This document shows positions 37,373-48,689 of a DNA stretch of 64,000 nt, in pieces (within the stretch, counting starts at the first letter, position 1; the number at the start of each line of letters is the position of its first letter). The notes beneath the pieces were generated by a model, which saw only the letters and a program-made list of their open reading frames with translations, was not told where the DNA came from and searched no databases. Made by a program: the position numbers and the translations under genes. The DNA is from Galeruca laticollis (taxonomy: Eukaryota; Arthropoda; Insecta; Coleoptera; Chrysomelidae). The stretch covers positions 44,384,951 to 44,448,950 of the forward strand of contig OY998178.1 of NCBI GenBank assembly GCA_963921935.1. The letters run 5' to 3'.

Positions 37373-39158
37373 ATGGAAAGGAAAATGATGTTAAGGGACG
37401 AAAAACAGGTAGGTACGGATAGCGGATCGGAAGAGGAACGAGAAGAAAGAAGACATGGTAGAGGAGATTTCCAAGTACACTATTTAGAACAGGGACAACA
37501 ATCGGAAGGAAATGTACCAGAGGAAGATTCGACAGGAGATGAAGCAGAAGAACAGGAAGATAGAAGACGGGAAACACAAGGAGTAACATGTACCAATGAC
37601 GCAAATATTAAGCAGTATAAATACTATGAAAGGAGACATGAACAGAATGGAGCAAAATTTAAATGGAAAAATAGACACCGTGAATGGACATATGGACACA
37701 ATGAAGGGAGATATCAACAGGATAGGTGGAAAAATGGATATAATGAGTGGGAACATAGACAAATTGGGAAATAAAATTGAAGATGTGAAATTAGAAAATA
37801 TCCAGGAATTTAAAAAACTTAGGATGGAAAATGAAGAATTTAAAGGAAGAATGGATAAGGTGCAACAAAATATGGAAGATAAAAATAAAAATTTAAGAAC
37901 GGTGATTCAAGACAATGGAATCAAAATCCGGGAAGAGATAGAAAAACATGTTGATGAAGAAATTCAAGAATTGGGTAGATGTTTGGAAGAAAATTTATCA
38001 GGAACGATTATAATGGAACTCAATAAACAAAATGAAAATATAATTCGAGAAGTTGAACATATAGAAGTACAAGGACAAACAAATGAAGAAATAATACAGA
38101 AGGTGGATCAGAAAATCAAGGATTTAAATGTTAGACTGGAGGAACAAACAGGAACATATGAAAAAAGGTCAGAAGTCATGGGTAGATCAATTAATAGAGA
38201 ATTAGAAGAGATGAATAGGAAACTACAGGAAACGGTGGAAGAAATGGAGGATACTGTGAGAAGAAATGGAGGAGGAATCATATACAATGGGAATATGGAT
38301 GTAGGTGTTAAGTTCGATGGGAAAATAGCGATAAGAGGGATGTTGTCAGGCCACGCATTACTCTGGTTCTGCAATAAAGAAGAGCAGATCAGAAATATGG
38401 ATGAATTTGAGAATCAATTCTTGAATTATTTTTAGGGGGAATTGCAACAAGCAAATTTTAGGGAAAAATTATACTTTGGCAAATTCGACTATAGCAAAGG
38501 GAAAAATCTAAATTCGTATGCAATGCAATTGTATAATATGGCACAATACTTAGAACCGGTGATGAAAGAAGAGGAGTTGGTATTATATGTAGGCAGACAC
38601 TTTAATGCTGAAGTATCGGAGACTATTGCACTCCACAATATTAAAACAATGGATAGTTTGTCATGTTACTTACAGAGAGTGGAGAGAAGTATTTTGAATG
38701 CGAATGGGATAAATAGACATCAAAATAGGAATGAAGAGGTAAGAAATGATAGGTCAAGAGAGAATGGAAATGGATTATTCAGAAGAGATAATTATAATAG
38801 AAATGATGGAAATAGGAATTTTGAAAATAGAAGAAATCCAGGAAATAGAGACAGATATCAAGGAAATGGAGACAGAAACAATGATGGTAGACAATATGAA
38901 AATCGAGGAAATCCAGCAAACTTCGAAAGAAGAAATTATGATGGAAATAGGAATGGAAATTGGCGACAGAATAGAGGGGAAGGAAGAAATATTTATAATG
39001 ATAGTAGAAATTATAATCAAAGGAACCCAGAAAGAAACTACGAAGAAGAAAACAATAGAGAGGAAGAGAGAAGACAGGTTAATCATATAATACAGGAACA
39101 GGAAGGATCAAATAATGATCAAAACCAAGAGCAAAACTTGGTAAGAAATTTTGCATAA
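37373..39158 (+). pseudogene. Ty3/gypsy-type Gag, broken
   Basis: Starts at the ATG at 37373. The N-terminal part is acidic (residues 15-65). A frame change near 37600 leads into a long coiled-coil region (37596-38270: many IxxxMxxM and EELxxK heptads), then a short capsid-like piece (GHALLWF...DEFENQFLNYF) that looks internally deleted, an in-frame TAG at 38433-38435, and a second capsid piece (FDYSKGKNLNSYAMQLYNMA). The C-terminus from about 38720 is an Asn/Arg/Gly-rich nucleocapsid-like tail without CCHC knuckles. Gag would assemble the cytoplasmic particle. The frame ends at TAA 39156-39158, overlapping pol. Confidence 0.7.
39146..39152 (+). promoter_or_regulatory. Candidate -1 ribosomal frameshift heptamer
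   Basis: A AAT TTT in the gag frame, two codons before the gag stop, fits the X XXY YYZ slippery pattern. Pol continues in the -1 frame from this point. No stable downstream stem or pseudoknot was identified by eye. Confidence 0.5.
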
Positions 39159-40306
39159 ATCGTCCTTACGTTCGTAATATTATCTATTCTTCTCATTATC
39201 AACATCCAAGAGAATTTATAGATGAAGGTTCACAATGTAATGAAAACATAAAATTAATTTTCATAGAAGGGTATTTATTAGATGTAAAATGTAAAATTTT
39301 ATTAGATACAGGATCTGAAGTTTCAATAATAGATCAGAATATAATAGAAAATGTGAAACAAGATGATATTACGGTAATTAATACTAACAAGATATCATTA
39401 GTAGGGGCGAATGATAAAAAGCTTTATGAAACAAAACAAACTATTATAGTTAATTTAAAAATAGATGCAGAAGTTATTCCAGTACAATTATTGATAGTTA
39501 AAAATTTAAGATATGATATAATATTAGGAAATGATGAATTGAATAGACATAGGATAATTATAGATTATAATCAGGCATGCATTAGATATCAAAATTCAAT
39601 TATACATTTTATTAAACAATTTTCAAACAATGATATACAAAATTCTGATATAAAGGAGATAAATCAAATTGGTGAAGAGATGAAAGTTTCAGAAGAGTTA
39701 TGTAACAGAGAATATCAAGATAGGGTGTATGAGCTTCTACAACATCATAAGCGATTATTTAACGAGGAAGTATGTGTAGCATCTAGATATGTACATAAAT
39801 TGGAAGTAACAGCTAAGATTAAAAACTTCAAGATAAAAACATATCCAATACCATACAGGCTGAAGACAAAAGTATATGATGAAATTACAAAAATGTTGAA
39901 TGATGGAATTATCGAAAGGTCTAATTCTCAATACATCAGTGCCAACACATGTGCTAAGAAGAAAACAGGAGAAATTAGGTTATGTTTAGATGCTAGAAAT
40001 ATTAACAGCTATACAAAGAAACAATATGAAAGTCCATTAAACATAGAATGTATTTTTGGTCGAATTACAAAAGCTAATATTTTTTCAAAACTGGATCTCA
40101 AACACAGCCTCTGGTTAATTCCTTTAGATCCAAGAAGTAGGCCGTACTCAGCTTTTATGGTGGATGGAATTGTTTATCAATTTTGCGTAGTACCATTTGG
40201 GTTACAAAGTTCTTGTGCTGCACTGGTACGAACTTTACATACTATCTTGAACCAATATGAAGATTTCACAGCAATAGAATATACTAGAGACTTCCCAGTG
40301 TTGTGA
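39153..40306 (+). pseudogene. Ty3/gypsy-type Pol: protease and truncated reverse transcriptase
   Basis: Open in the -1 frame relative to gag from about 39153. The aspartic protease active site is KILLDTGSEVSIID at about 39290-39335, with the LRYDIILGND block near residue 120. The RT fingers follow (ITKMLNDGIIERSNSQYISA), then LCLDARNINSYTKK, motif A FSKLDLKHSLWLIPL with its Asp, and motif B VVPFGLQSSCAALVRTL. At about 40265 the similarity stops just before the YxDD box, and unrelated codons run to the stop at 40306. RNase H and integrase are absent. The retained part reads without stops, so the truncation is probably fairly recent. Confidence 0.8.
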
Positions 40307-40555
40307 TCAGGTTAGTGTGTTAACGATTTATCTGGTTAACCATATTAAACTCAAACGTAATTCACGAATTTGGCCAAATTACTCATTACTAATTTTAGAT
40401 ATATAACAATATTTGGTACTTGTAATTTGCTCTGTATCATATTTGTTTTAACATAAGTTTTCTTTACTGTTTATGATGCTTTTCGATTTGATGTTTTGTT
40501 GATAATTATAGGAACTAAATTTGAGTTGTTGAATTTCATTTACATGTCATTTGCT

Positions 40556-40888
40556 AAAAACAGAGAAAGGTTTCATACCATAGAGGTTGAATTACTGTGT
40601 TCCATATAATCGAATTACAGCGTTGGTGGAGATGATTTTCGCAGGTTATTTATGGGATGCAGATTTCATATATTTTGTTGTTTAATTCTATCCTGAACCC
40701 AACGAGAGTAAGTGTTCTCATGCTCTCCATTAAAAGAGTAAACTAATAATAAAAACCTAAATCATTTAATCTGAGCTAGCTATATATACAATCCATAGAT
40801 AAATATCAACTATAGATGAATTTAATAAGGAAATGAACATTTGGGTTTTACTTAAATAAATAATAAAAAGTAATAGATTTATATTACA

Positions 40889-40889
<1 letters not shown>
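40556..40889 (-). repeat. LTR-like arm right of gypsy-type element, inverted
   Basis: Inverted counterpart of 36895-37218, with similarity continuing to CAAATGAC at the primer-site end and to ATTATTTATTTAAGTAAAA at the other. Normal LTRs are direct repeats, so this arrangement is unusual. A (TA)n tract lies just outside it. Confidence 0.6.
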
Positions 40890-40959
<70 letters not shown>

Positions 40960-40972
40960 TATAATTTTATTT
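40890..40972. repeat. (TA)n microsatellite
   Basis: About 80 bases of nearly pure TA with two CA interruptions, between the LTR-like arm and a Penelope-like fragment. Confidence 0.9.
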
Positions 40973-41033
40973 CCATTTTTCTTGGGCATCAGGTTATAAA
41001 AACGTAAATTCTGTATCAATTTATGTTTTTATT

Positions 41034-41066
41034 GACGTTTCGCTCTCTAATTCGGAGCATTTTCAA
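41034..41066 (-). ncRNA. Hammerhead-like motif, family 3 (degenerate)
   Basis: On the minus strand: TTGAAAA in place of CTGANGA, stem GCTC/GAGC, GAA, ACGT, C. The core has at least two changes, so it is probably inactive. It abuts PLE coding sequence. Confidence 0.45.
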
Positions 41067-41400
41067 AAAATTTTGAAAATGGAAAGAGCTAACTTTTTTC
41101 CTAACGCTAAAACTTCAGCTATATCATTAGGTATGTAATTGTTTAATATATTTTTTAGCCATTGAGATGTATTTATGTTTATTTCATTTTGTGGTAATTG
41201 TGTAATCAAGTTATTAAGTTTCTTTGTATTCTTTTCTTTAATTATGTTGAATTGTTTTTCATACTTATTTTTTTCCAAATTTATAAAGGTGTCAAAAATG
41301 TTTTTAGGTAGAATGGTATTTATATTGTTAATTTCACTTCTGATTATTAACTATAATCTTTTATTATAGATTGCGTGTAATTTTTTCTGATTATACAGAG
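41063..41400 (-). pseudogene. Penelope-like protein, N-terminal region
   Basis: The minus strand reads INTILPKNIFDTFINLEKNK at about 41345-41275, a Lys-rich helix, then WLKNILNNYIPNDIAEVLAL, GKKLAL and a stop at 41063. The pattern WxxNxxxxxIPxxxxxxLALGxxFAL is a conserved N-terminal landmark of PLE proteins ahead of the RT domain. It is cut off there and joined to the hammerhead-bearing end at 41034-41066. Upstream codons contain a stop near 41370. An internally deleted or template-switched insertion is likely. Confidence 0.6.
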
Positions 41401-43327
41401 TATTAATATTTCCAACTAAAATTAAGGCAGGTTTATCCTATGATGGGATTGCGAGTCCTACATGTATGAGTATGTCTTGAATTTTTCACAAAGTACTGCA
41501 TAAATTAGCACAAAAGACAACAAAAAATATTTTCTAGCATAATAAAGGAAACATCCAAGAAACTATGCCACCATCAATCTAAATAAAAAAATTCAAATTA
41601 AGATTGAATGTTTTGCTTTGAACATTAGTATAGCGATAAAGTGATAGTCGTAAATCTGAGACAATAATTTTTTGAAAACCACTACGAATTTTTTAGCTTT
41701 AGATTATTTTATACTTTGTATGTATTTAACTATAAAATGTACTTTCTCTCATATACTAGATGCTAAATTTCGCCACCATGAGCGCTAGAGTCCAATCACC
41801 AAAGTCACGCAGGTTGTTCTCTATAATGATGAATTAATTTGTTAGAGAAATTTATTTCATGGGTGACGTGTTGAGACTAGCTTTTCGATGTTGCCGCTCA
41901 TTATTGCCATCTTCAAGGCATTTGGCAAATATCCTTCCTTACTACTCAAGTACTTTTTGTGTTTGTATATTTCTTTTGTTTCCAAATAATTCGTAGTCGA
42001 ATTATGTCGGTTATGCTTTACTTGGGATAACCTTTATTTCATCACTGAGAAGAGAAGTGTTCTCTCTAATAATGAATCCATAATATGATTTAATTGAAAT
42101 GCAATACAATGTCAGTATTCGTATACCTACCATCAAAGTCATAGACTATCCAATCCAATTTAAGCATTTTTCAGATCACAGTTAAGTACTCAAAAGCTAT
42201 ATGTATTAACTCTAATTAACCGGAAATATAAGTTTATATATTGAATACTGCATGGTATATGCAAAAATGTTTCGCCAATTACCATTGTGAAACGTACAAC
42301 TCTCAATATTCATGCTATATACATATAACAGTATCAAACCGGTGTGAAATATCCACACATCAATACAGATTGAAGGAATGAAAGAGGATCAAACGCTAAC
42401 AAGCGCTGTGCCTTTTCTATAAATGTTCCAATCAAAGAAGACCTTCAAATGCAATGGGAGAGCAACGGTATAATGCAATTTATTATAACAGTAACAGAAA
42501 TGTCGGTTGGTAAATCATTGTCATATTTTTATTAAAAACCTCAAGAGAAACAGGAACAGTTGACTTCCTACCCAATAATTATATCAATAAATTTTGTATC
42601 AAAAGTAGTATATAAAAACATGACCATGTATTTGACACTCAGCATTCTAAGTTCGAAAAGTAGATTATAAATTCAATTTTGAAAATTATGAAAAATTTTC
42701 GTTGAAAAAATTAGAAGTTTGCTTACTTTACTGGTGGTGAACATTGACTGAGACGTTCTGGTAATTTAAAAACACGTATACAAGTTTTAAAATGAATATA
42801 TCTGGATAACTACTAATGAGTGTCGTGTTTTGTCTCTTCGAAAACAACTAATTGTATTGGAATAAATACGGAGAAAGAACAGTCATAGAAGTAGAGAAAT
42901 TCAACAACTAATTTGTGCACTCATAGTTGAGTAAAATGAAGGAAGTATCATTAAAATAACAATTTGCTGTACAGTTCACAATCTATAAGAAATTTAATTA
43001 CTTTGTTGAACAGTCTAGGTTAAATATTTCTTCAAGTAATAATTCCAAGCAGTTTATTTGACCATGGACGTAGTATTGTTGGCAATCAGTAAGTATTTAC
43101 AGCAGAAACGGTCAAGCTTTTCCATCACGTGTCTTAGTTTACGATATTATTCAACACATACTATGTTGGTACTGTCTTCTTCTAATAACAGAAAAAAGCG
43201 AAACTCAATACAAGCGTTTGTCGTATTGTTTTGATTAAGATGCATATGGTTGATGTATCAGTCACGTGATAGAAAAGACTCCGTATATGACGGTGACATT
43301 AAGTGACCGATCGGAAATAAATGATTA
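41401..43327. other. No recognised gene
   Basis: AT-rich DNA with no coding similarity that I recognise; one further hammerhead-like motif lies at about 41873-41918. Confidence 0.5.
41873..41918 (-). ncRNA. Hammerhead-like motif, family 7 (degenerate)
   Basis: On the minus strand: TTGAAGATGGCAA..., a long loop, ATCGAAAAGCTAGTC. It follows the same order (core, hairpin, GAA, AGCT-type palindrome), but the stem is poor and the first core base differs. Confidence 0.35.
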
Positions 43328-43374
43328 GGGCCCCCGCAGACTGCAGACTTTTTATCGGCCGATAGTTTGGTCGG
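43328..43374 (+). repeat. Harbinger left terminal inverted repeat
   Basis: 41 exact bases shared with the right end, one mismatch, then five more. Contains ATCGGCCGAT at 43354-43363. Confidence 0.9.
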
Positions 43375-43856
43375 CTTCTTAATCAGTATGGAGAGGAATG
43401 CATATGCGCACACTACAGCGATTCAGTATCGGCCGATAAAAAAGTTTGATGGGCTACCCGATTACATTCAAACTAATCTGTCGGCCAACTATCGGCCGAC
43501 TCTTTAATCAGTATTGGCGCATACACGCCTGCGCATACATGACGATTGTTTAGTCGGCCGATAGTTCAGTTCGCTCTGTGATTTGGCGTCGTGTGCGTGT
43601 ATTTTGAATGTGGCGTCGCCCAAATCACAATTGTTGATTGTAGAAAGTTCCGTCGAAAAGTTGATTGAAGAAGTCGAGAAAAGACCTGCGCTTTATAAAA
43701 AAAGTTTAAAAGAGTACTCCGACGCGAATATGAAGAAAAAACTGTGGGAGGAAGTTTGCGAAGCAGTTGTTCTTAATTGGAATCGGCTTAGCGCCGAAGA
43801 AAAAACAAACAAAAGTAGGAACGTGAAAATAAAAATATTAGAGTTTTCATGTGAAT

Positions 43857-44225
<369 letters not shown>

Positions 44226-44228
44226 CAA

Positions 44229-46549
44229 TTAATACACTTTGTTATATTGACACGGAATCGCGCCTCCGGGAGAAATAAAGTATGATGACATGTTCTGTCG
44301 CACGTTATTCATATTATTTCTTCCTCGGTGGTCTTCATTTATAGTTAAGTTATTCATGGGACAACTGTAGAGAGTTTCTGTGAAATTTTCTCCATCTTTG
44401 ATTCTTACATAATTATGCAGGACACAGCAAGCTTCAATTATTCGGACACAAAAATTGATATTGACATCCATTGGTCGGTGAAATATACGGCATTTGTTAG
44501 CAAGAATCCCAAAAGTACACTCAACCATTCGTCGAGCTCTTGTATGTCTATAGTTGAAAATTCGTTTGGTGTAGTTTAAATTTCTTTTTGGATAAGGACG
44601 TAGTATATGATTGCCAAGTCCAAACGCTTCATCCCCTACTACAGAGAATGGAATAACATCTCCAACATTATCGTTAGGCAAATGCCTTCCGGAGGGAATA
44701 TTTAATCGGTTTTGGGACAGCCGTTTACCCATTTCTGATGGTTTAAATATTTCCGAATCACTAGCTGTTCCATAATAACCAACGTTTATATATACAAATT
44801 TATAATCTGCGTCTGTCCAAGCCATTAACACGCACGAAAAGAACTTTTTGTAGTTAAAATATGATGAACCGGAATGTTCTGGCTGTATCATCCGTATATG
44901 TCTGCCATCAATTGCTCCAATGATGTTTGGAAAGTTTGTGCAACTATAGATTTCGTCTGCGATTTTAATCCAGTCGCCTTCTTCTTTGGTTGACATATAC
45001 AATGGTTGAAGTATATTCCATATTTGCTCACATGTAGTTTTAGTAATATCTCGTATTGTAGAAGCTCCCATCAGATAATCAAAAAATAATGTTAGTGTTT
45101 TTAAATGAAACTCAAGGTCTCTAGTTAATTCCAAAAAGAAATTTAAACTACACCAAACGAATTTTCAACTATAGACATACAAGAGCTCGACGAATGGTTG
45201 AGTGTACTTTTGGGATTCTTGCTAACAAATGGCGTATATTTCACCGACCAATGGATGTCAATATCAATTTTTGTGTCCGAATAATTGAAGCTTGCTGTGT
45301 CCTGCATAATTATGTAAGAATCAAAGATGGAATCAACTAGAGACCTTGAGTTTCATTTAAAAACACTAATATGAGCATATTCCACGAAGTAAGGGTCGAG
45401 ACAGTCAATTTCATTAAAAAACTAATGTATTGAAACTAGCTCCTGTAGCCAGATATCTGTAGAAAAATAAAAATTAATTATATTTCAATATCTGTAAAAA
45501 ATTAAAAATTAATTGAATTTCAATATTTTTCAGGTCGTGATGTGCAAAAAAAATGGGATAATTTAAGGAATTGCTTTCGTCGCGAATTAAACGCTCAAAA
45601 GAACACTAAGTCGGGGCAAGCTGCGAATAAAAGGCGTAAAAATGTCTACTTTGAACAGTTATTATTTTTACTTCCATGCATGGAAAACCGACTTACTGAA
45701 GGTAGCCTGGAAGAGGACAATTCTCTATCAAATGATGAGGATGATGATCAAGCTGGTTCATCCACTCCCACCCCCATTCGTCAGCGGAAAAAGAGACCTA
45801 ATGTACCGAAGCAGACGGACGTGGATGAAGCATTATTAAAGGCATTCAATGAGCCTAATACTGATGAATATGTGAAATTTGCTTTGTCACTGATCCCTTC
45901 ACTCCAAAATTTAACCGCAGAAGAAAAACTTGATGGTAAAATAAGTATTCTTAACGTTTTTAAACAGATAAGATTAGCTAGGTGCGTTCAGTCTACTTCT
46001 AAGTCAATATGTACGTACAACAGAGTAGAGCAACCCTAGTCCTCTTTTCCAATTTCGGAACCGACAACCATTCTAAACATTTCATCACCTGGCAACTCCA
46101 ACGATACAACTCAGTCTTATTATTCAAATTTTTCAGATGAATCGCAAATATATGACTAGTAAATAACTTAATTTCTCAAAACGCCGAATTTTGTAATAAT
46201 AGTTCTAATAAAAATAGTTGAAAAGTATTTGTGGTTTATCTTACCTTATCGTAACGCTCAATCTCTCCTCCACAGGTATCGAAAGTCTTAAATTTGTATC
46301 CTCCGCTATTGCTGGTCCAATTACCTTGACAAGTTCATTGAAGCTGGTAATGATCATTCGATAATAGGCGAAAAATTTTTTCGGGTAATCAAGTAATTTG
46401 GAATGCATAGTGTAAAATTTTCCACTAACTAATCGATTCACTGAGAATGGGATGCACCCAATACTCTCGGAATCTCTTGTTGATTTTCCTCCTCCGGAGT
46501 ATGATGAGAGCAATAATTTTTCTGGACAATATTTCCATTGTGCGACCAC
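44229..46549 (-). pseudogene. Harbinger transposase (HARBI1-like), two exons, disrupted by insertion
   Basis: Exon 1 (46549-46245) includes YPKKFFAYYRMIITSFNELV and IPVEERLSVTIR and ends at a consensus donor AG|GTAAGA. Exon 2 begins at 45456 after TTCTACAG with YLATGASFN. A PLE-derived insertion (45092-45415 plus target duplication) splits exon 2, after which the frame runs to TAA at 44229. Catalytic triad of the HARBI1 DDE nuclease: GAIDGRH, VVGDEAF and MVECTFG, all present (residues 76, 168 and 205 counted from the frame that starts in the insertion). Without the insertion the gene would be about 400 codons, normal for the family. The 301-codon frame starting at 45134 takes its first ~15 residues from the PLE arm. 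Confidence 0.88.
45092..45415. mobile_element. PLE family 5 copy 4 carrying an inverted piece of Harbinger transposase
   Basis: Outer ends of about 40 bp match the family 5 termini (GTGTTTTTAAATGAAACTC, CTCTAGTTAATTCC) and the right tail is present (CGAGACAGTCAATTT). The interior (45133-45337) is not PLE: it matches 44386-44590 in inverted orientation with one mismatch seen over about 150 compared bases, i.e. a piece of the transposase coding region. Junctions share TCCA on the left and TGGA on the right. Imperfect duplications AAAAAATAATG (45081-45091) and AAAAAACTAATG (45416-45427) flank it. Confidence 0.85.
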
Positions 46550-46666
46550 TTCAACAGTTACAGTTACAAGCTAGTACGAGAATAGTCGGCCGACTGTTGA
46601 ATAGTCTGCGCCCTGTTTACCAACCAAACTGTTTAGTTGGCTCGGTGTGCGCACTTTCAGCCCAAC

Positions 46667-46713
46667 CCGACTAAACTATCGGCCGATAAAAAGTCTGCAG
46701 TCTGCGGGGGCCC
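46667..46713 (-). repeat. Harbinger right terminal inverted repeat
   Basis: Complement of 43328-43374 with one mismatch, followed by the TTA target duplication. Confidence 0.9.
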
Positions 46714-46839
46714 TTAAGCAATATATTGTAAATTTCTGTGAATAATTGTGAATATTGATTCGCTATTACCCTATTAAATTTGTCCAGCGTTGGTTTTGAA
46801 TTTTAGAACATTGCCAATATTATGGACAATGGAGTACTG

Positions 46840-47095
46840 TAGAGACCGAACAAAAATGGAAGACATTTTGATAACCAGCTGAGTGGAGATAGGCTGGACA
46901 TGTCACAAGAATGAACGGAGATAGGTGGACAAAAATAACAACAGAATGGAAACCATGGAGAGGAAAAAAACTGGAAGACCGCTCACAAGACGTTATGACG
47001 ACATTAGAAAGATTGCAGGAAAAAATTGGATAGTAAAAGCTCGGGAAAGTGAGAAAAATGGAGAAGGCATATATACCGGGTAGTGACTCGATCTT
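46840..47095 (+). pseudogene. LINE C-terminal tail remnant
   Basis: Plus-strand pieces such as RKKTGRPLTRRYDDIRKIAG followed by KNWIVKARE match the basic tail of RTE-like and related insect LINE polyproteins (GRPxxRWxDDIxxxAGxxW). Preceding codons (RLDMSQE, equivalent to the RxWAGHxxR block) are frame-broken. No RT domain is attached. Confidence 0.55.
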
Positions 47096-47272
47096 AGGAC
47101 TATAGGATTTTAACATGGGAAATCAGAGAATCCTGCATATTTGCTTCCCAGCAAAAAAGAACCTAGTGAAATTTTATATGGACGTGAAGTACATTAGTTC
47201 TGACAATTTTGCCATAAAATAATCACTATTTATTAGCAAATAAGTTTAAAATTTATGAAAATAGTAATGTAA

Positions 47273-47712
47273 TGTTTTACTTATTTATTTAAACGTTTTT
47301 TATTACGGGTGGGATAAATGTATTCACACGGTAGGTTCCCTTTCTCAATTTATTTATTCACTACACTATTCACTAATTATATACACAGTATATTCACTTA
47401 AACTAATTTATATAATCACTTAATTTATATTCACTTATTAACTGTTCATCTCACGATTTAAAATTATAAACTAAACTGCACTTATCCGCTGGTCGGTCCT
47501 TTATATATATATATCAGTTCCTTTTTTACTAGAGAATTCTAGATGGCGGCTGACACAAAAACAATTGGCTCTCGCATTTTCTAGATAAGATACCTAGTCA
47601 CAATCGTAAGCAATTCCAAGAAATCCCTGCTCATCCGCCATAATTTCAACTTTCATATATGGCTTAGACAGAGTCGGATTCAGGGACTATACCAGTGTGC
47701 TGTTTCGTAACA
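47273..47712. other. Possible solo LTR
   Basis: About 440 bp with TGTTTTAC at one end, GTAACA at the other, a strong TATATATATA box near 47502 and repeated ATTCACT words. No target duplication flanks it and no partner copy is present, so this is a weak call. Confidence 0.3.
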
Positions 47713-47756
47713 ATAAGAAAAAACAACATGTCATTCATGTACTTCAATTTGAGTTC

Positions 47757-48512
47757 CAGTCGGTTATAGCGCAATGGTATGAGCGCTTGGCTTTCACACA
47801 ACAAAAGCCAATAACGCAATAAGAACAGTATACCCACTACTAAATAAAGATAGTTGCCTCAGTAAAGAAAATAAACTAATTTTTTATAAACAAACAATCC
47901 GACCAATCCTAACATACGGATATCAAGTATTCTGTTCGGACCCTGATACCATAGATATTTGTCAAACTCCAACGTATTCAAAACAAATGTCTAAGACTTG
48001 CACTAGGTAAATGACGTTAAAGTAGAATCTCTGATCTCCATGAGGAAGCGAATATCGAGACGATCCAAGAATATATTGTTGAAAACTCAAATAAGTTCTA
48101 CAAATATAAACTAACGTAACCTAACCTAACAAAAAAAGAGCCAAAAATAACCCCAATACAAAACATGGTTTACTTCATGACAAACTACCTTTCTTCTATG
48201 AATAAAGGTAATCAATAAATATGACCATATCCATAACCCTGTTCCTTCAGCTATTTTTTCAGGGAAAAGATAATCGCAATTATAAAACTACCTGAAAATT
48301 TTGAAATACAAATCATTACCGTTATTTGTAAACGAATCATAAACATCTGATAATGGCACTAATGGATGTCAAGGAGCAGATGACAATACATGTACCAAGT
48401 CAAATAAATGGAATAACAATTTTATAAATTGTACATATTCAATTGTTAAAATGTAGTTTTTGGTATTTGGTATTTGGCTTTCACACTGTAAATTAGGGTT
48501 CGAAACCAGCGA
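47757..48512 (+). pseudogene. tRNA-like sequence split by a LINE insertion
   Basis: The left part (to 47799) has a Pol III A-box-like TAGCGCAATGGTATGAGCGC and ends TTGGCTTTCACAC, which resembles a tRNA-Glu anticodon region. The right part (from 48474) repeats TTGGCTTTCACAC exactly and continues with a B-box-like GGGTTCGAAACC. Joined, they would make a tRNA-sized unit of about 70 nt, but stems are imperfect, so it may be a SINE head rather than a working tRNA gene. Confidence 0.55.
47800..48473 (+). mobile_element. 5'-truncated jockey-like LINE inside the tRNA-like sequence
   Basis: The insert is flanked by a perfect 13-bp duplication (47787-47799 and 48474-48486). Near its start it translates to ENKLIFYKQTIRPILTYGYQ followed by VFCSD, the C-terminal landmark after the RT of jockey-clade LINEs. 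The rest is frame-broken, and the 3' end has a short GGTATTT direct repeat. Heavy 5' truncation and a variable-length duplication are typical of target-primed insertion. Confidence 0.75.
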
Positions 48513-48689
48513 AATACTGTTTTATTCTTGATATGATTTTTTTTCTTTAGTTTCTTATTAATAAAATAATTTTATTTGTTATTAACAATTGAAAACAATA
48601 AAATAAATTAAGCATGTTATCACAGTATACAGATTTAATGAACTTCACTAAAAACCGAAAAGTGAAAGAATAATAACAAAGAAAATTAT

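Noticed and set aside
38746..39090. Ile/Glu-rich frames on both strands over the gag tail
   Set aside because: Alternate frames of the Asn/Arg-rich nucleocapsid region.
48112..48132. TAACCTAACCTAAC resembling the insect telomere repeat
   Set aside because: Only about three units inside a LINE fragment; far too short for telomeric or interstitial telomere DNA.
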